A DNA stretch of 7,285 nt from an uncultured Clostridia bacterium (GCA_945834965.1 CAMAHZ010000064.1:1-7285); one strand, 5' to 3'; shown: positions 1-5,968, counted from the first letter of the stretch. Translations and numbers: made by a program. Notes: generated by a model not told the origin, from the letters alone.

Positions 1-270
1 GGGTGACGTTACGTGGCAGGCGGAAATATCGCCTTCGCCTTTAGCAAGCTTATCAGCAAAGCCTGCGCAACCGCTACAGCCGCAGCCGCCGCAGTTTGCA
101 CCTGCAAGGTTTTCCAAAATCTTAGTCACCTTTTCGTCAACGTCGACCTTGAACACCTTACCGACGATTAAAATCAACGCGCCGATAAGTATTGCGCTTC
201 CTGCAAAGATGCCTGCAACGATGCCTACGGTCTTAAATATTTCAGCGGCAGAAGCAAGTAATAAATTCAT
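1..270 (-). CDS. rnfB: Rnf complex subunit B, N-terminal part (cut by window edge)
   Basis: Reading 90 codons from the ATG at 270 to the left edge gives an open frame with no stop. Residues 15-37 form one hydrophobic membrane anchor, as in all RnfB proteins. The [4Fe-4S] domain follows, with cysteines at 60, 63, 68 and 85 (C-x2-C-x4-C-x16-C), the ligand pattern of the RnfB/RsxB family. The ferredoxin-like domain with further clusters that family members carry should lie beyond the edge. In the family, RnfB sits on the cytoplasmic face and takes electrons from reduced ferredoxin into the complex. It is last in the rnfCDGEAB order, starting 12 bp after the rnfA stop, and its AAGGAGGAA ribosome binding site overlaps that stop codon. 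An oddity is a fifth cysteine, Cys65, inside the cluster motif where the family usually has an aromatic residue. The identification is firm; total length is unknown. Confidence 0.95.
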   Translation of the reverse strand, partial: MNLLLASAAEIFKTVGIVAGIFAGSAILIGALILIVGKVFKVDVDEKVTKILENLAGANCGGCGCSGCAGFADKLAKGEGDISACHVTSP

Positions 271-282
271 TTCTATTCCTCC

Positions 283-897
283 TTAACCTACCTTGATTTG
301 GGCGAAAATGGTAAACGCCATACATATAAACGCCGCAGTCACCATTGCAATGGGGAAGCCCTTGAGGTGTTTAGCAACCTTAACGTTAGCAAGCTTTTCC
401 TGCATACCGCTCATAATAACCATAACGAGAGTAAAGCCGACGCCTGCAAAGATTGCGTAGAGTAATGCCCAACCTAAATTCAAAGCGCCCGTTGCACCCT
501 TGACGATATCGCCAAGCAATTCAACGCCGTTGAAAAGCTGGGTCACGCCGAGTACTGCGCAGTTCGTGGTTATTAAGGGAAGGTAAACGCCCATCGTGTT
601 GTAAAGGGAAGGGGATACCTTTTTGATAATAACTTCAAGCATCTGCACGAGAGCGGCAATGATAAAGATAAAGAATATTATCCACAGGAAGTTTATGTCC
701 AAAGGGGTCATAATAAACTTGTAGATGGGGTAGGTTACGAGTGTTGCCAACGCCATAACAATGGTTACCGCAACGCCCATACCTATAGCCGATTTAGTGT
801 TTTTGGAAACGCCTAAGAAGGGGCATATGCCGTAGGTTTTAACCGTTATAAAGTTGCTCGTCAATACGGCGGAAAGAATTATAAATACTAAATTCAT
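283..897 (-). CDS. rnfA: Rnf complex integral membrane subunit A
   Basis: This 204-residue protein has about six hydrophobic segments and is close to the usual RnfA length (about 190-200). Near the N-terminus it has the family hallmark C-P-F-L-G-V-S at residues 25-31, followed by a G-M-G turn at 39-41. Cys25 and Cys113 match the half-membrane cysteines which, with the matching pair in RnfE, hold a [2Fe-2S] cluster in the middle of the membrane in Rnf and Na+-NQR structures. That cluster relays electrons across the bilayer between the cytoplasmic RnfB side and the flavins of RnfD/RnfG. RnfA and RnfE are homologous with inverted topologies. The start ATG overlaps the rnfE stop in an ATGA junction, so translation is probably coupled, and GGGGAGG lies 7 bases upstream. 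No oddities seen. Confidence 0.97.
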   Translation of the reverse strand: MNLVFIILSAVLTSNFITVKTYGICPFLGVSKNTKSAIGMGVAVTIVMALATLVTYPIYKFIMTPLDINFLWIIFFIFIIAALVQMLEVIIKKVSPSLYNTMGVYLPLITTNCAVLGVTQLFNGVELLGDIVKGATGALNLGWALLYAIFAGVGFTLVMVIMSGMQEKLANVKVAKHLKGFPIAMVTAAFICMAFTIFAQIKVG

Positions 898-1583
898 ACG
901 TTTGCCTCCCCAGCGTTTGCACTCTCGGGTGCGTTGATTTTATCCAAAAGTTTTTCCCTTGCGATTACGTTTTCCTTAATCCTTCTGCTAAGCATAAACT
1001 TATCCATAATATAGGTAAAGATTGCAATGCAAAGTCCGTATACGATAAACGCGCCTGCAGGGGTAGAGAAGATTTTAATCTTGAAAGTCCAAGGCATCTT
1101 TACGCCGAAGAGCGACGCGCTGCCAAGTAGTTCGCATATAATACCCATAAAGCCGAGTGCAAGCGTAAAGCCAAGTCCGTTTGCAAGTCCGTCGACCGCA
1201 CTCTCTAAAACGGTGTGCTTGTTTGCAAACGCTTCCGCCCTGCCGAGTACTATACAGTTAACGACTATAAGCGCAAGGAAGGTTCCCAAGCTGTCGTACA
1301 AATCCGGCACGAACTTTTCCAAAACCATCTGCACCAACGTAACCAACGTTGCAATAATTACGATATAGCAGGGTATTCTCACTTCGTTGGGGATAATTTT
1401 ACGCAATGCGGAAATTATCATATTGCTTAAGGTTAAAACGACTACAACGCACAAGCCCATACCTACAGCCGACATTGCCGAGCTTTTAATCATTGCCAAA
1501 GTGGGGCAGGTACCTAAAACCAGCATAAAGGTGGGGTTGTTGAAAATGATGCCGTCTAAAGTTATCTTTTTATACTTATTCAT
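894..1583 (-). CDS. rnfE: Rnf complex integral membrane subunit E
   Basis: This 229-residue polytopic membrane protein is the paralogous partner of RnfA. Its N-terminal segment carries the RnfE signature N-N-P-T-F-M-L-V-L-G-T-C-P-T-L-A (residues 15-30) with Cys26. Cys110, in V-V-N-C-I-V-L-G-R, is the second ligand. Together with RnfA Cys25 and Cys113 these complete the four-cysteine set of the intramembrane [2Fe-2S] cluster. After the last membrane segment, residues 198-229 form a charged, alanine-rich hydrophilic tail, somewhat longer than a minimal RnfE needs. The ATG start is supported by AAAGGAGG with a 9-base spacing and lies 2 bp after the rnfG stop. Its own stop overlaps the rnfA start (ATGA). 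The E-type rather than A-type assignment rests on the N-N-P-T and G-T-C-P-T-L motifs and on gene order. Confidence 0.97.
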   Translation of the reverse strand: MNKYKKITLDGIIFNNPTFMLVLGTCPTLAMIKSSAMSAVGMGLCVVVVLTLSNMIISALRKIIPNEVRIPCYIVIIATLVTLVQMVLEKFVPDLYDSLGTFLALIVVNCIVLGRAEAFANKHTVLESAVDGLANGLGFTLALGFMGIICELLGSASLFGVKMPWTFKIKIFSTPAGAFIVYGLCIAIFTYIMDKFMLSRRIKENVIAREKLLDKINAPESANAGEANV

Positions 1584-1585
1584 AA

Positions 1586-2587
1586 TCAGTTGCCTCCTTT
1601 AGGTGTGCTTAAGCAGGTGTCGTAGTTTGCAAGCGCAAACGCCGCCGCCTTATAGCAAAGCGTGTTCGACTTGGTTGCGCCCGTCATCAACGCGCCGCCG
1701 ACGTCCGTATCTGCAAGGTAGCCTTCAACGTCTGCAAGCTTTTTACCCGTAAGGTTGTTTGCCTGTTCCGCCATCTCTTCGCCGTAGCCGCTCGTAGAGC
1801 CGTTAACTACTATCGTATATTCGGTTATTACCGCTACTTCGTTTTCCTTTGCGACTTTAATAGTCAGCGTAAAGGGGGTGGCTTGAGCGTTGCTTTTGGT
1901 AACTATATTATAGGTTACGACGCCATTTTCGCTTGACCAGGTAGTTGTCTCTCCGTCAATCTTATCGGTATAAGCTAAGCCTTCAAGGGGGTCTACAATC
2001 TCAACGCCGCTTGCATACGCCTTAACGAACTCAACCGAGCCGTTCACGCAGTTGCATATTGCGCCCATGGTATAGGTTGCGCCCGTAGAGATATATTCGT
2101 CGCTGTTCTTATCGCCGTAGGTAAATTTTTTACCGTCTGCGTATTCGGTTGCAAACTTAGCATAAACTTCTTCGCCGATATTGCCGATAAGCTCTGCGCT
2201 GTCTCCGACGGCATACTTAATAACTTTGCGGATACCCTTAACCGAATTCATATCGTCGTTTAAGGATACGGCTATCCAGCAGGTTATGTCGCCGCCGTAG
2301 CCCCTTGACGCCGCCTGAACGAGATAGTCCTTTTTCTCTTCGATTTTCCAGACGTTTTGAATGGTTGCGTTGCTTATCGAAGTGTTCTTTTGAGAGATAT
2401 CCTGTTCAATCGCGGTAACCGTCTCGCCGCCGTACATAGCGTTAATTTTTCTATTGAAACGTTCTTCGTCCGTAACTTCTAAAAAGCCCCAGCAAACGGA
2501 AAGCAAGATACCGCTAACGAGCAGTACGCACAAAAGCACGACTATGCTTTTAAACGCTTTGCCTTTAAAAAACTGTTTAACCGTCAT
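1586..2587 (-). CDS. rnfG: Rnf complex FMN-binding subunit G, enlarged, with apparent tandem FMN domains
   Basis: RnfG is an extracytoplasmic subunit anchored by one N-terminal helix (residues 14-34 here) that carries covalently bound FMN, attached by the ApbE transferase to the threonine ending an S/T-G-A-T motif. This copy is 333 residues, well above the roughly 180-220 of ordinary RnfG. It looks like two FMN-binding units. The first (about residues 88-192) has a G-Y-G-G strand at 97-100 and S-T-G-A-T-Y-T ending near 173, so the candidate flavin threonine is Thr171. The second (about 222-320) has S-G-Y-G-E-E-M at 266-272, resembling the family's P-G-L-G segment, and M-T-G-A-T-K-S at 301-307, with Thr305 as candidate. 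The gene abuts the rnfD stop with no gap, and AAGGAGGG lies upstream. Assignment as RnfG rests on position between rnfD and rnfE plus these motifs. Whether both sites hold FMN is not known. Confidence 0.93.
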   Translation of the reverse strand: MTVKQFFKGKAFKSIVVLLCVLLVSGILLSVCWGFLEVTDEERFNRKINAMYGGETVTAIEQDISQKNTSISNATIQNVWKIEEKKDYLVQAASRGYGGDITCWIAVSLNDDMNSVKGIRKVIKYAVGDSAELIGNIGEEVYAKFATEYADGKKFTYGDKNSDEYISTGATYTMGAICNCVNGSVEFVKAYASGVEIVDPLEGLAYTDKIDGETTTWSSENGVVTYNIVTKSNAQATPFTLTIKVAKENEVAVITEYTIVVNGSTSGYGEEMAEQANNLTGKKLADVEGYLADTDVGGALMTGATKSNTLCYKAAAFALANYDTCLSTPKGGN

Positions 2588-3622
2588 TTATTTGCCCTCC
2601 TTCTGCTTTTTAACTTTCTTATAGCCAAAGGGCTTGCGTACGATATAAGTATCGATTAAGGGAACGACAAGGTTCATAAGCATAATCACGAAGGATACGA
2701 CTTCAATCTTCGTAAGGTAACGCAGAACGGAAGTAAGTACTGCTAACGCCACGTAGTAAACTATCTGTCCGTAAACGCCTTTAGGTGAAGTTACGTAGTC
2801 GGTCGCCATAAAGATTGCGCCGAACATAAGACCGCCCGAAAGCGCGTAGTCAATAAACAAGCCAATCTCGAACGTTGAGCCGATTGCCGCAAGGCAGACC
2901 GAAAGGAACGCAGAGAGTACCACGTAGAGTACGGGCTGCCACCACTTGATAACATCGCGCACTACTAAGTAGATAAAGCCCACGATAAGCGCAAGCTTGC
3001 ACGTTTCGCCTATGCACCCTGCAAGACCCGTGCCGAGAAGTAAGTCAAGCCAGCCGACCTGTGCGGAAGCGGCACCGCCGAGAAGATATCCCGAAAGGTG
3101 GGTTGCGCCCGTAAACAATTGACTGTCAGCGCCGACGGGTGCGATTTTACAAGCCGAGTAAACGGTGATTGTAAAGCTCATAAACATAAATATTCTGCCC
3201 GTTGCCGCAGGGTTTACAAGGTTTTTGCCCGTACCGCCGAACAGCATTTTTACAACGGCTATCGAGAAGATTGCGCCGAGCAATACTTCGTACCACTTAG
3301 TCGTGGGGGGAAGAATAAGGGCAAGAATTAAACCTGTTACGATAGAAGTGTAGTCAAACTGCTTAAGCCACTTCTTGCACACCAAGCCTGCGTTCTTGCA
3401 CTTGTTGCCAAAGCCCTTGTTTGCGATAAAGTAATATACGAACTCGGTCGCAACCGAAGCAAGTATAGAAGTTAAAATGACAATAAACGCGTCAAGCTGG
3501 AAGTAGACGATACCCATAACCGCCGCAGGAATAAGGGCGATTATAACGTCCAACATAATTCCCTTCGTCGTTCTGGGCGATTTGACGTGGGGAGGGGTGG
3601 AAACTACTACTTGATTATTCAT
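2588..3622 (-). CDS. rnfD: Rnf complex integral membrane flavoprotein subunit D
   Basis: This 344-residue polytopic protein, with about nine or ten membrane segments, belongs to the NqrB/RnfD family and has the expected length. The opening S-T-P-P-H-V (8-13) is typical of RnfD. Family hallmarks are G-G-T-G-K-N-L-V-N-P-A at 129-139, the covalent FMN site T-G-A-T at 171-174 (Thr174 is the candidate acceptor), and G-G-L-M-F-G-A-I-F-M-A-T-D-Y at 263-276 followed by T-S-P at 278-280. RnfD passes electrons between RnfG and the rest of the complex and is thought to form much of the ion path. The C-terminus is a short lysine-rich cytoplasmic tail (about 334-344). The ATG overlaps the rnfC stop (ATGA), AAGGAGG lies 7 bases upstream, and the stop codon directly abuts the rnfG start. 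Confidence 0.97.
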   Translation of the reverse strand: MNNQVVVSTPPHVKSPRTTKGIMLDVIIALIPAAVMGIVYFQLDAFIVILTSILASVATEFVYYFIANKGFGNKCKNAGLVCKKWLKQFDYTSIVTGLILALILPPTTKWYEVLLGAIFSIAVVKMLFGGTGKNLVNPAATGRIFMFMSFTITVYSACKIAPVGADSQLFTGATHLSGYLLGGAASAQVGWLDLLLGTGLAGCIGETCKLALIVGFIYLVVRDVIKWWQPVLYVVLSAFLSVCLAAIGSTFEIGLFIDYALSGGLMFGAIFMATDYVTSPKGVYGQIVYYVALAVLTSVLRYLTKIEVVSFVIMLMNLVVPLIDTYIVRKPFGYKKVKKQKEGK

Positions 3623-5073
3623 TTCTTTTCCTCCTTATCCGGCTTAATGCCTTCGTTTATAACTTTGTGGTCGCCTTTGTCGACGTACTCACCCGTAGGC
3701 TTCTGTTCAAGCGTTACGGTAGGTGCGCTCTTACCCTTCATATCTACGGGCTTAACTACGGGTGCAGGTGCGCTGCTCGTCTGTTTAGCGCGCATTGCCG
3801 CCTTAGTCTTTCTAATCGCCTGAATTAAGGGGCGTTTAGCAGGGCAGGTGTATTCGCACGCACCGCACTCAATGCACGATAAGGTGTTGCCGTACTTTGC
3901 CGCGGAATCGAAATCGCCTGCGGAAGCATAGAACGCCGTCTGCATAGGCATAAGGTGCATAGGGCATACGTCTGCGCACTTGCCGCAGTTAAGGCAGGGG
4001 GTAGGCTCTTCAGCCGCCGCTTCCTTGCCCGTCAAAAGCAATACGCCCGACGTGGTCTTGTGCGTGTACACGTCGTAGGTGGAAAGCGCCATACCCGTCA
4101 TAGGTCCGCCCTGAACGACCTTTTTAGGTTCTTCCGTCTCGCCGCCGCAGTAGTCGACGATATCTTTAACCGCCGTGCCGACCTTAACCCAAAGGTTTTT
4201 CGGCTCTTTAACGGCGCCGCCCGATACGGTTAAAATTCTCTCGTATAAGGGTTTGCCCTGTTCAACTGCCTGGCACACGGCGTAAGCGGTCGCAACGTTT
4301 TGAACGACCACGCCCGAGTCCGCAGGCAACTTGCCTATACCGACCTTTCTGCCCGTGCATACGTAGATAAGGTGTTTTTCACTGCCCATAGGGTACTGCT
4401 TTTTTAAGATAACGGGTTGAATTTCGTCGTACTTTTCAAAAGCGGCAATACAGTCGGGCTTGTTGGCTTCGATACCTATATAAATCTTGCTTACGGTCAA
4501 CGCCTTTGCAATCATAAGCGCACCGCGTACAATCTCGTCGGTATGCTCAAGCATAAGCCTGTGGTCGCAGGTCAAATAGGGTTCGCACTCGGCGCCGTTT
4601 AAAACGAGCGTATCCACCGAAGTCTTGGGTGCAACCTTAACCGCCGTAGGGAAACCTGCGCCGCCTAAGCCTACGATACCGCAGTCGCAAATACGCTGTT
4701 TAATCGTGTCGCCGTCGGGGTTTTCCAAGGGGGGAAGGTAAGCCTTTTCACCGCTGTTATCGCCCTTAATGACGATATAAGTTTCCGTACCGCCGTTTGC
4801 ACCGACGAGCGGTTTAATATCCGTCACTTCGCCGGAGATACTTGCAAATACGTTGGAAGATATCGGACCGGACGCCTTGGCTATCAGTTCGCCTTCCTTG
4901 ACTTTCTGCCCTTTTTCAACGCAGGGAGCGGCAGGTTTGCCTAAACTTTGGGAAAGGGAAATATACACTTCTTCCGGTTCGGGCATTCTTTCCGTCTCTT
5001 TATTACACGCCAAGCTCTTCTTGTCGTGGACGTGTATTCCTGCAAAAAAGGGTTTTCCTTTTATTGCTTTCAA
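3619..5073 (-). CDS. rnfC: Rnf complex Fe-S/flavin subunit C (NADH-interacting), TTG start
   Basis: RnfC is the peripheral cytoplasmic subunit that exchanges electrons with NAD(H). Numbering here is from the longest frame (TTG at 5079). An RnfC N-terminal barrel domain (about 5-105) is followed by a complex-I 51-kDa-type flavin/NADH domain with G-L-G-G-A-G-F-P-T at 137-145 and N-G-A-E-C-E-P-Y at 161-168, then an SLBB-like region (about 280-330). Two [4Fe-4S] motifs follow, C362-x2-C-x2-C-x3-C372-P and C402-x2-C-x2-C-x3-C412-P. A Pro/Lys/Ala-rich, probably disordered tail of some 55 residues ends the protein. No ATG is available at the N-terminus. The TTG at 5079 touches the AGGAGG directly, whereas the TTG two codons later (5073) sits 6 bases from it, so 5073 is chosen, giving 484 residues. 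It is first of the six rnf genes. Confidence 0.96.
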   Translation of the reverse strand: MKAIKGKPFFAGIHVHDKKSLACNKETERMPEPEEVYISLSQSLGKPAAPCVEKGQKVKEGELIAKASGPISSNVFASISGEVTDIKPLVGANGGTETYIVIKGDNSGEKAYLPPLENPDGDTIKQRICDCGIVGLGGAGFPTAVKVAPKTSVDTLVLNGAECEPYLTCDHRLMLEHTDEIVRGALMIAKALTVSKIYIGIEANKPDCIAAFEKYDEIQPVILKKQYPMGSEKHLIYVCTGRKVGIGKLPADSGVVVQNVATAYAVCQAVEQGKPLYERILTVSGGAVKEPKNLWVKVGTAVKDIVDYCGGETEEPKKVVQGGPMTGMALSTYDVYTHKTTSGVLLLTGKEAAAEEPTPCLNCGKCADVCPMHLMPMQTAFYASAGDFDSAAKYGNTLSCIECGACEYTCPAKRPLIQAIRKTKAAMRAKQTSSAPAPVVKPVDMKGKSAPTVTLEQKPTGEYVDKGDHKVINEGIKPDKEEKK

Positions 5074-5079
5074 TGTCAA

Positions 5080-5085
5080 CCTCCT
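5080..5085 (-). promoter_or_regulatory. rnfC ribosome binding site that decides the start codon
   Basis: A perfect AGGAGG lies immediately next to the TTG at 5079 and six bases before the in-frame TTG at 5073. Normal Shine-Dalgarno spacing is about 5-9 bases, so the second TTG is the better start. The annotated protein should then begin M-K-A-I-K-G-K. Confidence 0.75.
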
Positions 5086-5105
5086 AAAAATTTTTCTAAA
5101 CTTTT

Positions 5106-5133
5106 AATATAAAATCATCGCACCTTAGGTAAA
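5106..5133 (-). promoter_or_regulatory. Possible promoter for the rnfCDGEAB operon
   Basis: On the minus strand TTTACC (5133-5128) and TATATT (5111-5106) are 16 bases apart and resemble -35 and -10 boxes (4 of 6 and 5 of 6 matches). Transcription would begin near 5099 and give a leader of about 25 bases ending in the AGGAGG. The -35 lies inside one arm of the hairpin at 5119-5150. The DNA is AT-rich, so chance matches are likely; read-through from the Gx promoter is the alternative. Confidence 0.3.
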
Positions 5134-5150
5134 ACCGCACCCAAGGTACG
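5119..5150 (-). terminator. Hairpin between Gx gene and rnfC: weak terminator, attenuator or operator
   Basis: The minus-strand RNA can form a 12-pair stem, CGTACCTTGGGT with ACCTAAGGTGCG, around an 8-base loop (GCGGTTTT). Two of the pairs are G-U wobbles that would be A-C mismatches in plus-strand RNA, so the structure favours the minus transcript. After the stem comes ATGATTTTATATT, a T-rich but interrupted run, so intrinsic termination would be partial at best. It lies 14 bp past the Gx stop and ahead of rnfC, where a partial terminator could lower read-through into the rnf operon. The downstream arm is itself a near-perfect small palindrome (ACCT-A-AGGT), so a protein-binding operator is an alternative. 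Confidence 0.45.
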
Positions 5151-5163
5151 CAATTTCCGTTTT

Positions 5164-5796
5164 TTAATTTTGACCGCCGTCGGGTTTAGCCGTGTCGTCG
5201 ATATTACTTTCTTCCGTCTTGACCGCACTTTGGGTTTGTCCGCTTACCTTTTGCTTAACGCCCAAAAGATTACAAAATGCGTTTTGTGGGAATTTTTTAA
5301 TTAAAAGCGTAACCGCCGCGCCTATAAACGTACCGCTTGCAACGCCGATTAAGGCAAGGTAAGGGGAGTAGCTGAACGCAAGCGCCGTACCCGAAACAAG
5401 TGCAAAAACTGCGTTTTGGGTCAGGTTGTGCGCAACTGCCGCCGCAACGGACGCACTCACGATAGAAATTTTTGGGCAGACGAGATAGATTAAGACCGAG
5501 CTTACGCCCATTGCCACAACGCCGCCCGTAAAGCTGTACATAACTGCGGAAATATTGCCTGCAAAAATTGCGGAAAGCACTGTCCTTACGCCGACTATAA
5601 TAAACGCCTCTATAGGCGAATAGATTATAAGCGCGGCAAAGGAAAAGGCGTTCGCAAGCCCAAGCTTTGCGCCGGGAATGAACAGCGGCGGAAATAAGTT
5701 TTCAATTAAAAACGCAATTAGGCTCAGCGCCGTCAAAACGCCCAACACAGCAATTTTTTTGGCGTTTATTTTTAAAGTGCGTTTACGAATACTCAT
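5164..5796 (-). CDS. Gx transporter family / heptaprenyl diphosphate synthase component I-like membrane protein
   Basis: This 210-residue protein has about five or six hydrophobic segments and matches the PF07456-type family, called 'heptaprenyl diphosphate synthase component I' or 'Gx transporter'. Its hallmark P-G-A-K-L-G-L-A-N is at 41-49. Other conserved pieces are R-T-V-L-S-A-I-F-A-G-N at 71-81, S-F-T-G-G at 88-92 and A-H-N-L-T-Q at 122-127. The fold resembles small-molecule-binding S components of ECF transporters, and its ligand is not established; the prenyl-synthase name is historical and no synthase catalytic motif is present. Family members are often found next to rnf and apbE-type genes in Clostridia, so a role in supplying or handling a cofactor or quinone-like compound for redox membranes is an inference. 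Residues from about 181 on are a hydrophilic Ser/Thr/Asp-rich tail. The only ATG lacks a ribosome binding site and sits just after a -10 box, suggesting a leaderless transcript. Confidence 0.85.
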   Translation of the reverse strand: MSIRKRTLKINAKKIAVLGVLTALSLIAFLIENLFPPLFIPGAKLGLANAFSFAALIIYSPIEAFIIVGVRTVLSAIFAGNISAVMYSFTGGVVAMGVSSVLIYLVCPKISIVSASVAAAVAHNLTQNAVFALVSGTALAFSYSPYLALIGVASGTFIGAAVTLLIKKFPQNAFCNLLGVKQKVSGQTQSAVKTEESNIDDTAKPDGGQN

Positions 5797-5804
5797 ATAA
5801 GTTA

Positions 5805-5833
5805 ATTATACACTATATTTAATAAATAGTAAA
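5805..5833 (-). promoter_or_regulatory. Promoter of the Gx gene, probably leaderless
   Basis: On the minus strand TTTACT (5833-5828) and a perfect TATAAT (5810-5805) are separated by 17 bases, a good sigma-A promoter. The start codon begins only 8 bases after the -10 box, so the transcript would begin at about 5798-5796, at or within two bases of the ATG. No Shine-Dalgarno sequence exists in the interval. Confidence 0.65.
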
Positions 5834-5887
5834 TACCATAAATAAAAATTTAGTAAATAAAATATTGAAAAGCACTCTTTACCCCTA

Positions 5888-5916
5888 TTGACAAAAGGGC
5901 GCAATTTGGTTATAAT
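5888..5916 (+). promoter_or_regulatory. Perfect-consensus sigma-A promoter for the M18 aminopeptidase
   Basis: TTGACA (5888-5893) and TATAAT (5911-5916) are separated by exactly 17 bases, the ideal consensus. Transcription should start near 5922-5924, giving a leader of about 52-54 bases. AT-rich DNA upstream may help. It implies strong, probably constitutive expression unless a repressor acts here. Confidence 0.88.
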
Positions 5917-5933
5917 ATCGTATGGAAATTTAG

Positions 5934-5952
5934 CGGAAGGGTTTGCTTTCCG
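5934..5952 (+). promoter_or_regulatory. Small hairpin in the aminopeptidase 5' leader
   Basis: CGGAAGG and CTTTCCG can pair (7 pairs, one G-U in RNA) around a 5-base loop GTTTG. The hairpin starts about 10 bases from the predicted 5' end and stops 9 bases before the GAGAGGG ribosome binding site. No T run follows, so it is not a terminator. It could stabilise the mRNA or tune translation. It is too small to be a known riboswitch. Confidence 0.4.
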
Positions 5953-5961
5953 TAATACGTT

Positions 5962-5968
5962 GAGAGGG
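5962..5968 (+). promoter_or_regulatory. Ribosome binding site of the aminopeptidase
   Basis: GAGAGGG lies 7 bases before the ATG at 5976 and fixes that start. It departs from the AAGGAGG of the neighbouring rnf genes by an extra AG, so it may be somewhat weaker. Confidence 0.7.

Noticed and set aside
1586..2587. RnfG as a lipoprotein
   Set aside because: Cys20 and Cys32 lie in the hydrophobic N-terminal segment, but neither is preceded by a proper lipobox (L-A/S-G/A-C). A plain membrane anchor fits, as in other RnfG proteins.
283..5073. Na+-translocating NADH:quinone reductase (Nqr) instead of Rnf
   Set aside because: The set includes RnfC with two [4Fe-4S] motifs and RnfB with its cluster domain, in C-D-G-E-A-B order; there is no NqrA- or NqrF-like gene.
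5071..5079. TTGACA at the rnfC start as a -35 box
   Set aside because: It arises from the two adjoining codons right after the ribosome binding site, and a promoter here would start transcription inside rnfC with no gene to serve.
1027..5107. Plus-strand open frames opposite the rnf genes (for example 1027-1368, 3587-3823, 3955-4233, 4853-5107)
   Set aside because: They are antisense shadows of strongly identified rnf genes, with low-complexity composition and no family resemblance.
5934..5952. Leader hairpin as a riboswitch or intrinsic terminator
   Set aside because: The leader is only about 50 bases, there is one small stem, and no T run follows it.
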